Shown one piece after another: positions 34,885 to 46,164 of a DNA stretch of 64,000 nucleotides; positions within the stretch are counted from its first letter, which is position 1; each line of letters starts with the position of its first letter. The notes beneath the pieces are model-generated. The model made no database searches, had not been told where the DNA came from, and worked only from the letters and a program-made list of their open reading frames with translations. Position numbers and translations under genes: made by a program. The stretch covers positions 80,375,501-80,439,500 of the forward strand of contig NC_092339.1 of the NCBI RefSeq assembly GCF_046630445.1, given 5' to 3'. Origin of the DNA: Rutidosis leptorrhynchoides (taxonomy: Eukaryota; Streptophyta; Magnoliopsida; Asterales; Asteraceae).

Positions 34885-37800
34885 CTAAGCCGCATGACAA
34901 GCCGGGAGATAAACCAAAACAAACTCTTCGGATTCCCATGTAAACTCGGAACCCTTTCGATGTTGCCATTGCACCTTGAAAGTTCTAACTTCCTTGTCCC
35001 GCAACATCTTAACCTTCTCATCAAGGATTGCAACCGGTTCTTCCGCATACTCTAGCTTGTTATTCAACGTAATCTCATCTAAAGGCACCCAAGTCGAGTC
35101 ATCCGCAAGACACTTACGAAGATGGGAAACATGAAACGTGTTATGGATTCCCGCAAGTTCTTCGGGTAACTCTAGTCGATAAGCAACCTCACCAACACGT
35201 GCCAAAACCTTGAAAGGACCAATAAACCGAGGAGCTAACTTTCCTCGCTTTCGAAACTGAATAACACCCTTCCATGGAGAAACCTTAAGCATTACCATGT
35301 CACCTTCTTGAAACTCAATCGTTCTCCTACCTTTATCGGCATAAGACTTTTGTCTATCTTGCGCCGCTTTAAGTCGAGCCCGAATCATCTCAATTTTACT
35401 ATTCATCTCCAAAACCAAATCGGAACTCCCGATTTCCTTTTGTCCCACTTCACCCCAACAAATTGGGGTTCGACACCTACGCCCATAAAGCATCTCATAT
35501 GGTGGCATCCCGATACTAGTTTGATAACTATTATTGTACGAGAATTCCACCAAAGGCAAATGCTCATCCCAACTACCACCGAAATCAATAATGCACGCTC
35601 ATAACATATCTTCCAAAGTTTGATTCGTACGTTCGGTTTGACCGTCTGTTTGAGGATGATACGCCGTGCTCAATTTCAATTGTGTACCCATATCCTCATG
35701 AAACTTTTCCCAAAATCGAGATGTAAAACGAGTATCTCGATCCGAAACAATCGATATAGGAACGCCGTGTCGAGAGATGACTTCCTTGATAAACAACTTA
35801 GCCAAGGTCTCCGACGATATCGCTTCCTTAATGGGAAGAAACAAAGCGTTTTTCGTCAATCGATCTACTATAACCCAAATCGAATCAAATTGGGTTCTCG
35901 CCGTTTTAGGTAACTTTGTGATGAAATCCATGGTAATGTGCTCCAATTTCCATTTCGGGATTTCTAACGGTTGTAATTACCATACGGATTTTGGTGCTCG
36001 GCTTTAACTTGCAAACACGTGATGCATTTTTGTTAAATCAAGATACATTTTCGTCGCGCCCGGATGAATGGAATACTTTGACTTATGTGCTTCATCGAGT
36101 AGCACTTGTCGGTAATCACCCATCATAGGCACCCACACTCTTCCTTGAAAAGACAACAAACCACGCGAGCCCATAGTAATGAACTCCGATTGTCCCACAA
36201 TTCGCTCCGCATGCTTGTTGTGAACGTAAGCCTCTATTTGAATTACACCGAGTTTTTCAAGAAAATCTTTAGTAATAATCATACGTAACAATCCCAATCG
36301 TAACGCTGGGTGATGACTCTTTCGACTTAACGCATCCGCGACCACATTCGCCTTGCCCGGATGATAAAGTATTTCACAATCATAATCTTTCACCACATCC
36401 ATCCACCTACGTTGACGATAATTCAAATCTCGTTGATTAAAGAGGTGTTTCAAACTCTTATGATCAGAATAAATCGTACACTTGACACCATACAAGTAAT
36501 GGCGCCAAATTTTTAACACATGTACAACCGCCGCTAACTCAAGATCATGAGTCGGATATCTCGTCTCGTGTTCCTTTAATTGTCGAGAGGCATAAGCGAT
36601 GACTTTACCTCTTTGCATCAAAACACACCCGAGCCCATTTAAAGAAGCATCACAATAAACCGTCATGTCTTCTACCCCTTCCGACAACACTAACACCGGA
36701 GCTTGACACAATTTCTCTTTTAACAGTTGAAAAGCGATTTCTTGCTCGTTCTCCCAATTGAATCTTACGTTCTTCCTCGTCAATTTAGTCAAAGGAGAAG
36801 CAATCTTAGAAAAGTCTTGGATGAACCGAATTTAATAACCGGCCAATCCGAGAAAGCTTCGGATTTCTGTAGGCGTAGTAGGTTGTCCCCAACCCTTCAC
36901 CATTTCTATCTTCCCCGGGTCTACTTGAATTCCTTCTTGATTCACAATATGGCCAAGGAATTGAACTTCCCTTAGCCAAAATTCACATTTGGAGAATTTT
37001 GCATACAACTTCTCCTTCCGCAATGTCTTCAACACTTCACGCAAATGGCGTTCATATTCGTTCATACTTTTCGAGTAGACTAGTATGTCGTCAATGAACA
37101 CGATCACCGACTTGTCCAACATAGGTTGGCACACTCGGTTCATAAGATCCATGAATGCTGCCGGTGCATTCGTAAGACCAAAAGGCATAACTACAAACTC
37201 AAAATGCCCATAACGCGTTTGAAAAGCCGTTTTCTCTATGTCTTCCTCACGGACCCGCACTTGATGATAGCCGGACCGTAAGTCAATCTTAGAAAAATAC
37301 GTTGCGCCTTGGAGTTGGTCAAACAAATCGTCAATCCTAGGTAATGGATAGCGATTCTTGATCGTCACTTTGTTCAACTCCCGATAATCGATGCACATCC
37401 GCATACTTCCATCTTTCTTTTTCACACACAAGATCAGAGCACCCCATGGCGAGGAGCTCGGTCGAATGAAACCCTTTTCAAGCAACTCTTGGGTTTGATT
37501 TAACAACTCTTACATTTCCATCGGCACTAAACGATAAGGATTTTTAGCAATGGGAGTAGCTCCCGGAACCAACTCAATGCGAAATTCTACTTGTCGTTCC
37601 GCCGGAACACCCGGTAACTCATCCAGAAAAACATCTTCGAACTCACTAACCACCGGAATTTCACGTATAGGTGGTGACTCGTCACGAGTATCAACAACAT
37701 GGGCAAGAAAATCCATGCCACCACTAACAAGAGAATGACGTGCCCGTGCAAAAGTGTATATCGGCACAAGTCTCCTACGCTTATCACCGTGAATAACTAA

Positions 37801-38276
37801 CTCTTCCCCACTTTGGGTCTTCACTCGAACAGATTTTTCGTGGCATGCGATATCGGCTCTATTTCGATCAAGCCAATCCATACCAACAATGATATCAAAA
37901 TCGCCCAAAGTCATAGGGATGAGATCAATTTTAAAGTTTTCGGCACCAAACACAACATCACAATTTTTACACACATCAACCACTAGCACCGTCTTGCCAT
38001 CCACTATTTCAACTTCTACCGGACGACTTAATTTAGCTAGTAGCTTATTAAGTTTAGGTACAAATCGAGGTGACACAAAAGACAAATTGGCACCACTATC
38101 AAATAGAATCCTTTCCGGATTAGAGTTAACCATGAAAGTACCTGAGACAACTTCGTTCGATTGTTTGGCTTCATCATTGGTCATCAAATAGTTTCGACCC
38201 CTAGCCGTACCCACCGCCTTTTCTAACCGCTTAACATTATCATTGCGCAACTCGAGACACTCGGGCCTCTTGTGCC
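34885..38276 (-). pseudogene. Inner chromovirus pol: protease, RT, RNase H, integrase, chromodomain
   Basis: From 38276: the last gag zinc-knuckle residues (KRPECLELR), protease with LFDSGANLSFVSP (about 38105), RT ([10 protein letters not shown], catalytic [13 protein letters not shown] near 37110, RSFLGLAGY), RNase H ([12 protein letters not shown] near 36660, SDHKSLKHL), integrase (HIHPGATK-like region, [31 protein letters not shown]), a GPF region and a final chromodomain-like QWQHRKGSEFTWESE (near 34920). Breaks: TAA 37512-37510, TAA 36834-36832, a deletion with frameshift near 36020 that removes part of the integrase zinc region, and TGA 35601-35599 (fits CGA). Otherwise the frame is constant, so decay is recent. 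Confidence 0.93.
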
Positions 38277-40288
38277 TGATGTCGTGCGAGGTATACATAA
38301 AATAGCTATTAATTTTTTTACAAGGAAATACTATTAAATACGATACATTTTTACACAAGATATTTATTTATTTAGAGAATGGATATACTTAAACCTTGCT
38401 ACAACACTTATAGGCAGTGTACCTAATCGTACAGTAGTGTAGTTTTTAGTAAGTCCGGTTCGTTCCACATGAAATCTTTTTAAACAAAGCTTAACGCTAT
38501 ATTACTTTACTTTTATAAAAATACAAATATATATATAAGTAATATTATTATTATAAAGGGGGATTTTTACCGTTTAATGACCGGTTTGTCGATTTTAAAA
38601 CTTCAGTCGCAGTTAAAACCAAATGTAAAATATTAAAAATAAATACAAGACTTAAATTAAAGCGTAAAGTAAATAACGATAATGAAATTGCGAATAATAA
38701 AAGTGCGATAAAATAAACTTGCGATAATTAAAAAGTACGATAATTAAAAGTGCAATTAAATACAATAACAATAAATAAAAATGCGATAATTAGAAGTGCA
38801 ATTAAATATAAAATAAAGGAAATTAAATATGAAATAAAAGAATTATGCTTATTTAAACTTCCGTAATCATGATGTTTGACGTGTTGATTTTAGTTTTATG
38901 CCCATGGGTTAATTGTCCTTTATCCTGGATTATTTAATATGTCCGTCTAGTTTTTGTCCATAACAGTCCATCAGTCATAAATATAAAGTGCGAGTGTCCT
39001 CGTCAAATTATCCTTATACCCGAAGTTAAATATTCCAACTAATTGGGGACTTAAACTGTAACAAGATTTTAATACTTTGTTTAATAATTACACCAGGATG
39101 TCGACTGAGTGTAACCCAATATTTTAATATTTTGTTATCAATTATACCAAGTGTCCTTGTACATAATTTCACCCCTGTTTTAATTATTCTAGTGGCTATT
39201 AATCCATTCCCGTGTCCGGTTAAATGAACGATTATTCATACATATAAATACCCCGCCCATCGTGTCTGATCGAGTGTATATGGTAATTTATAGGGACGCC
39301 CAATTGTAAATCTTTATATTAACATTAACAGACTATCATTTAGTTAAACAAATATAAAGCCCATTAATAGCCCATAGTCTAATTTCCACAAATGTCGTTC
39401 TTTTGTCCAAACCCCAATTATGGTACAAAGCCCAATTACCCAATTTTAGTAATTAGCCCAACATCATGATTACTTCGGATTAAATAAGCATAATAATAAC
39501 TTAGCTACGAGACATTAATGTAAAAAGGTTGAACATAACTTACAATGATTAAAAATAGCGTAGCGTTACACGGACAGAATTTCGACTTACACCCTTACAA
39601 TATTCGCTAACATACCCTTATTATTAGGATTAAAATTAAAATTAAAATTAAAATATAAATTATATATATATATTTTACGTATATATGAGAGAAGAGAAAG
39701 ATAGATGGATATATGATGATTTTTGCGATCAGAATTCGTTTGCTTTTATAGGGATTTTCAAAACTTGGGGCTCCGCGACTCGCGGCCCTTTTGGCCTTCA
39801 AACTCCGCGAGTCGCGGAGTTTGCTTTTACAGCTCACACGAGTTTGGCTCTTTGTTTACCGACGGTTTTATAAATAAATATAATATATTAAATAATTATA
39901 AGAATTATTTAAATATTATATTATATTTATGTGCATAGTTGACTTGTAATTTTTAGTCCGTTGCGTTGAGCGTTGAGAGTTGACTCATGTCCCGGTTCCG
40001 GATTTTCGAACGTCCTTGCGTACAATTTTATATTTTGTACTTTGCGTTTTGAATCTTGTACTCTTGTAATTTCGAGACGTTTCTTATCAATAATTGGAAC
40101 CTCTTTGATTGTCTTTTGTACTTTTGAGCTTTTTGGTCGTTTGCGTCTTCAATTCGTCGAATCTGTCTTGTGTCTTCACCTTTTATTATTTAAACGAATA
40201 TCACTTGTAAATAGAACAATTGCAACTAAAAGCTTGTCTTTCTTGAGGAATAATGCTATGAAATATATGTTCGTTTTTAGCATTATCA
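38277..40288 (-). mobile_element. Athila 3' LTR
   Basis: On the minus strand it starts TGATAATGC and ends GACATCA. About 19 substitutions separate it from the other LTR by eye (about 0.9%). A TATAAAAG box lies at 39750-39743 with paired palindromes just upstream. Confidence 0.96.
39743..39819 (-). promoter_or_regulatory. Athila LTR core promoter with paired CpG palindromes
   Basis: Reading the minus strand: CTCCGCGAGTCGCGGAG-type palindrome (39819-39803, arms 8+1+8), 17-nt gap, second palindrome (39785-39771), 20-nt gap, TATAAAAG (39750-39743). Confidence 0.75.
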
Positions 40289-42364
40289 AATATTCCCACA
40301 CTTGAGCGTTGCTTGTCCTCAAGCAATATCGTCTTGAAATACTAGAATCACTTCTTTATTCTTCACACTTTGTACATCAGTGATTTTTATACGGTGGTAT
40401 AAACAATGGTAGTAACGATATGGTTTACAGTCCCACATGACTATAAAAATTTAGATCCATTAAGGAAATTGGATCTTTATGAAAACATTTGATCTTTTGA
40501 AAATTAAATCTAGTTTTTACCCTAGATAAGTTTTCCGGAATAACCCTTTACCGGTGTTTGTAAAATATTTTTGTGGGTTTGGTGGGTTTCAGATTTGAAA
40601 ATTTTAGCTCAAAACTTATGGTTTTGTGTCACCCACTTGCTAACCTTGTATTTGGAAAGCAACACGTCCAGTTTACTTGTCCCGTATATTACCTTTCGGT
40701 AAACTACCGTCCAGTTGTAAAGGAAAGCGTTGAACAAGCAACTGTTAAGGCAATGTCCCCTGACATGCTTTTAATTATGGTCTATAACGTGTCGGACGCA
40801 ATTACTATCCTTTGTAGGAGCAATAGTAAAGCTCACCCTTATAATTTTCGGTCTGGCACAAGGTCCTGTCTTCGACCATGCTATGCAATCACCGTTCTTA
40901 CGGTTGACACCCGATTTGGTTCAGGTGACCTAATGAATTCCAGGTGAATTCCTAGGATTTTACGTTCAATGGTAATGAACGCATTGAAAATGGGTTTTCA
41001 GAAAACAAATCGGTTTATAATTTGATCAAAATATTTTCTCGTTCAAGCTCGAGTTTAGATATCATTGAATTCCATGAGTTTGAATTCTCAATCTTTAAGG
41101 TCAATCTCAAGGATTGAGTAATATCAGGCTTAAAAGCTGATTTTTGATCTTTTAAGGAGATTATCCTTTCTGGGGATCTGATTCATTAGTCTTATCAAGC
41201 TAATTTGCACGGTGCCCCCCATTGTACGAGATAAATCCTTCTCATGGTTAGGATAAATCTGACCACTTGGCGACCCTGTTTAATGCTGAGGTCCGTGGAT
41301 TTCATGCTGATTTTAGTGATGACTTTTCTAGATTTTTCGTCAACCTACAGCTGGTCTGGACGACAACTTCATGACCTAAATCAAGAAGCGCGTGTCTTTT
41401 TCGGAAGACTTTACTTCCTTTTAATGATGGAATTGATTCATCGTGTAGATCCATCTTTCTTACAGTAAATCAGGTAAAACGGTTAATTTAGTTCAAAGCA
41501 AAAGTATTTTCAGATATTTGTATAAAAATATGTGACATATGTTTTGAATAACTTGGTAAATTTTCCCACACTTGGCTTTTATTTTCCTTTTTATCGTCCT
41601 CTATTCCATATTAAATGAATTTTAACATTTTGGTTTGTTTCTCAATTTATGTCCTTTTCGAGGTAACAATAATTTCGGTGTTAAAACCTAGTTTTATCGT
41701 TCATAAATATGTATAAACATGATTTTGAGTTCATTTAATTGAAAATTTTTTAAAAATTTTACTAGAATTGGGTAGTCAGTATATAAGACTAGGGCTGTTC
41801 TTTATTATCAGAGAGCACTAGATTCTAATACAACTACTGCTTTACTAGTTTTTTTTCTTTAATGGTAACCAAGTGTATAAAGTAAAAAATTTTAAAATCC
41901 GAAAGAATTTAACCCCTTCCCACACTTAAGATCTTGCAATGCCCTCATTTGCAAGAAATCAGTAACAATTTAAATTATTGAGGGTGATTTGTGTGAAATT
42001 GATTAAATTTTACCAAAGTTTCCAAACATATTGGCGTTTGTTTGCTGAATGATAAATGGTGCACATCATTTGTTCATTCCGTCTTGTTGTTATTTCACAT
42101 ATATTTTGCATCTTGTCGTCAAAATTAGTTGCTTTTGCTGAACTTAATGCCAGTCTTTGAAAATGCGTTGTTTTACTCTGTTGTGTACATAAGATAAACT
42201 GCAAACATATATACATATTTTTGAAGTTTGGTATATTACCCCACATTCAAAAATTATTAAAATCTAAGAATAAAAGTTAGAAAATTATAAAAGCTATTAC
42301 AATATTAACATAAGTATTAAACGTATCAATATTACAAATTACAAAATAAATAAAACTAAGTAGA
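40289..42364 (-). other. Athila 3' non-coding region and polypurine tract
   Basis: No coding sequence. The polypurine tract AAGTGTGGGAATATT is at 40303-40289, next to the LTR. Similar TGTGGG-type words recur at 41565-41575 and 41925-41935 (read on the minus strand), possibly secondary purine tracts. Confidence 0.7.
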
Positions 42365-43710
42365 CTAGGGATGATACTGGTACCAATAGGGGTTCCAAGC
42401 ATAACCATAGGTGCTATAGAATGCTTCGGCAGGGTTATACGTAGGATACGGTGGTTGCATCTCTATAGACCAGGGAGGGAAGATGGGTTTCGGTGTAGGA
42501 ATATAGTTTCTACCTATATGTTGGCAATGAGCTATGATTTGGTTCTGATGAACTTGCCAATCTTCAAATGCTCTCTGTCTAGCATTTTCGTACTCCTGTG
42601 AAGCTATAAACCTTTGCATTTCTTGCATCTCATTTCCCCCTCCTACATTACCTTGCTGTTGGTTTCTCTCAACCTGTGGATGTCTACCATGGTATGGTAC
42701 TGCGGCGTTATTTCGCCTCTTCAAAACTTTCGCACAATGGTATACATTTAAACCTATAGTATCGCGGGGTTCTGGTTCTTCGACTAATAATCCCCCCGAC
42801 TTATATCCACACCGAGATATTCAGCAATCAAAGTAATAAAAATACCACCTCCTATTATGCTATGCGGTCTCATCCCCCGAACCATAGCTGATAAATAATA
42901 ACCCACACAATACGGTATACTTACAGCGCTTTGTGGGTCTCGAATACACATATGGTAAAACAAATCCTGTTCATTTACCTTTTCCTTGTTCTTACCCCTT
43001 TGTGTAATCGAATTAGCTAAAAACCTATGAATTACTCTTAATTCAGCTCTATCTATATCCAAATAAGAGTAATTTCCCCCTTTGAAACAGTGATGGCTTG
43101 TCATTTGACTCCACACACCGTGTGTATCAAAATTTTCATCTATCTTTCTACCATTTAGTATCAACCCTCTACAATCGGCAGATGCTAACTCCTCAGGCGT
43201 ATATATACGTAAAGCCTGAGCCATGTCTAGTAAAGACATGTGACGCATCGAACCGCCTAACAAAAATCTAATAAAAGAACGATCGGTTAAACTAGCTACC
43301 CGATCATTCAACTCTATACTACACAACAATTCTTCACACCATACTTTATATACAGGTCTACGCATGGTGAATAAACGTACCCAGTCATTAAAAGTAGAAT
43401 TACCATACCTCTGTACAAGTAATTCCCTAATTGGCCCGGCCAATTCCACAGCTTCTAAGGGTCCCCATTCTATGACCCTAGGTACCTCAACAACTTTAGA
43501 ATGAAGCATATGCAACCCCCTTTGATACTTTGGATAATCTATCCAAAGTCTGTCAAATCTCAGGTTCGGATGCAAATCTTCCAAGTGCATATCAGAAAAT
43601 GTCATGACTGGATGAGGTATATCCTGCTTGTAGTAGTTATCCACCTCCTGTTGTTCCGCATTCTCAGCAGGAGCATTGCGAGGTTGGGATGAAGATTCAC
43701 CCCTTTCAGT
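42365..43710 (-). pseudogene. Athila downstream ORF (ATHILA ORF-1 family, env position)
   Basis: Frame 43710-42784 continues, after a one-base shift in a G-run near 42790, to 42365; together about 450 residues. The core (WGPLEAVELAGPIRELLVQRYG, WVRLFTMRRPVYKVW, SFIRFLLGGSMRHMSLLDMAQAL, YSYLDIDRAELRVIHRFL) fits the ATHILA ORF-1 family, which often sits downstream of pol where retroviruses have env. The C-terminus is Gln/Pro/Tyr-rich. I see no signal peptide or membrane segment. No ATG opens the frame: a TGA lies at 43725, TGTTTTGCAG, a good splice acceptor, ends at 43711, and the first ATG is at 43605. Function is not known. Confidence 0.8.
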
Positions 43711-43725
43711 CTGCAAAACACATCA

Positions 43726-45575
43726 AACACAATTTTTTGTGCATCCAAATATGCATTAGTGTCAGCAAAATCATCAATCAAAATAATTATAATGACATGA
43801 TCAATTTATATCAAACTTAAGCTCATTTTCACATTTTTATCAAATCTACACTTTTTCAAATAAGCATATACGAAAATGTTCGCCAAGTTCATAAGCATTC
43901 AACTCAAATAACATGTCAAAATAATCATTACTAGCAATTAAACAAGTTTCAAATGGCATTATCTCTCAAAAATCAAGTTCATGAATTTTAGATTTGAAAA
44001 ATTCCACTTTAATTCTCAAAATCATGTTTAGGCTCAAAGTTTGGATCATTTAACTACCTAAACATGTTACACTACTTAATTTAGCAACAATTCATGACAA
44101 AAATCGGCCATAACCTGTTTATATCAAAAAGCCCCAAATTTGCTCAAGAACACAAACCCTAGATTACTCAAAATTTGAAGTTTAAGGCTTCTAATCATGT
44201 TAAACAGCATCAATCTAGGTTATACAAGCATAATACATAAATAATTTAAGCCTAATTACACTAAAAAGCATCAAAATCAAATTGGGGAAAAAAATTGCTC
44301 AAGAACACTAATTTCGGATTAAATGGTGTTTAGGTGTAGAAATTTACCCTTTTTCTTGAGTAATTCCTAGATAGCATCCTTCTCAACATGATTTTAGTAA
44401 AAGATTTGGTGATTAACGGTTAAAAATTGTGATTTTTGGGGTGTTTTTTCGGTTTTTTTCGTGCAGTTTTTCGCAGTATGTTTTTGTTTTGGGTTGGGAC
44501 TGATCTGTTATGCGTTTATATTTTTTTCTGTATTTTGGTCCCTCCGCGACTCGCGGTGAATTACCCTTCAAACTCCGCGAGTCGCGGAGTTTGGTATTTT
44601 TTTTTTTTTTTATAATCATTAACTTATAAAACAATTAAGTACTTAATTTTAAAATTTTGTTTCCCTTGTTATTTAGGACGAGGTCGTTTCGGATCGATGT
44701 CCTAGTCCGTCCCTCGACAAAATTTTAAAATTTATCTTTTTGTAGCGATTGTTTTAAAAGCTAAGATTTTTGGGTTTTTTAATGTTTTTGGCATACTTTA
44801 AATCAATAAGATTAAAAATAATGATAATAAAAGTTCTCGTCCCTCCCTTGGGTAAAGCAATTTCGGTTCAAAGACCTAGTCTTCAACTTACGACGAATTT
44901 TAAAAATCATATTTTTAACATAATGATATAAAGTAAATTTTTATTTTTAAATTCACACAATTTAAATATAAAATTCAAAATTAATATTAAAAATTCACAC
45001 TAAACTTAAAATTTGAAATGCATAAAATTAAAAATTCATATTTTTTTAAAAAAAATAAAAAATTCACATCAAACTTAATTTAAAAATTCATATTATAAAT
45101 TCACACCAAACTTATATTAATTTTTCAAATATTTACAATTTTAAATATATTGTTTTTACAAAGTTTACAATATTAATTTAAGATTTAAATATTAATTTTA
45201 AAAACATGGTAAAAATAAAATTAAAAATCTTTTTTGGCTTTTTATCCCACTTTTATCAATCAAATATTATCAAAAATATGCGCCCCTCTTTTCGGTAAAG
45301 TAATTTCGGTTCCAAGACCTAATTTAACTCATGACGAATTTTTGAAATATTTTGAGTTGATTGATTAAAGATATTTATACCTTAAGAATAAACTTTAAAT
45401 TTCACAGTGATGTAATAAATTTTTGAATGATATCAATAATTTCGGTCGCCAAACCTGATTTTATTCAATACCAATTTAATACTTTATAGCGAATAAATTA
45501 GCGTTTATTATCAAAAGGTTAAAAATAAAAAAAATAAAATAAAAATTGTACAAACATACCTGTGAAATAGATTTC
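43726..45575 (-). other. Athila spacer between downstream ORFs
   Basis: AT-rich, non-coding, with repeated TTTCGGTTCCAAGACCTAA-type words (44860, 45295, 45440) and a promoter-like module at 44513-44589. Confidence 0.7.
44513..44589 (-). promoter_or_regulatory. Internal copy of the LTR promoter module
   Basis: Distal palindrome CTCCGCGAGTCGCGGAG on 44573-44589, 16-nt gap, proximal palindrome 44542-44556, 21-nt gap, TATAAACG (44520-44513) on the minus strand. The plan matches the LTR promoter within a base, about 800 nt upstream of the ORF at 43710. Confidence 0.6.
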
Positions 45576-45992
45576 TTAGTTATATGATCTATCCCATTCA
45601 TAAGATAGTCGGTTTAATTGGTTTTCCATAGCTACATAGGCGTAACCTCGAGCATTTAGTGTCTTTTCTTCTAAACATATGAACGGTCCGTCTCTGCATA
45701 AAGTAACAAATTCGGTATTTGAATAGGTTTGATTATTTGAACATTTACCTCCATGTGACCATTTTCTGCATTTGTGACATCGTTCTAGGTGTCGTGCTCT
45801 TCTTTTCGCTGCGGATTTTGATTTTCCTTTACCAAATTGTAACTTATTATCTTCGCATCTGGATTCTTTTCTAACTTCGTCCATTCTTTCTCTGATTACT
45901 GATACTATTTCACTCGGTAGTATGTCATTATTACGTTTAGTGATCAAAGCGTGTAGCATTAGACCATGGTTTAGTTCACAGGCAGTCTTCAT
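45576..45992 (-). CDS. Athila small ORF with zinc-knuckle-like motif
   Basis: An uninterrupted 138-residue frame from ATG 45992 (MKTACELNHGL) to TAA. It lies between integrase and the ATHILA ORF-1-like frame. It has a Lys/Arg-rich centre (GKGKSKSAAKRRARHLERC) followed by CHKCRKWSHGGKC, that is C-x2-C-x4-H-x3-C, one residue short of the gag knuckle spacing. I do not recognise the family. An intact frame inside an element whose other ORFs are broken is notable, though its short length makes that weak evidence. A nucleic-acid-binding role is a guess from the motif. Confidence 0.55.
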   Translation of the reverse strand: MKTACELNHGLMLHALITKRNNDILPSEIVSVIRERMDEVRKESRCEDNKLQFGKGKSKSAAKRRARHLERCHKCRKWSHGGKCSNNQTYSNTEFVTLCRDGPFICLEEKTLNARGYAYVAMENQLNRLSYEWDRSYN

Positions 45993-46164
45993 TTTGTAAA
46001 AACCTAAAAAAAATAAAAATTCAGAATGGGGGGAGAAGACTAGTTCTTTAGGGTCTGCTAGGGAAAGACCATTCGGGTTTCATTTTCGAGAACTACACGA
46101 AAACAGACAATCTAACTCTAACAGAAATACATATTATCCTTTAAAGACTTGATTCTCCCCACAC

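Noticed and set aside
40573..40947. Open frame on the plus strand in Athila
   Set aside because: Antisense to the element's 3' non-coding region, no family features.
42365..43710. Viral envelope protein in the Athila downstream ORF
   Set aside because: Only the position resembles env; no signal peptide, membrane segment or glycoprotein features were visible.
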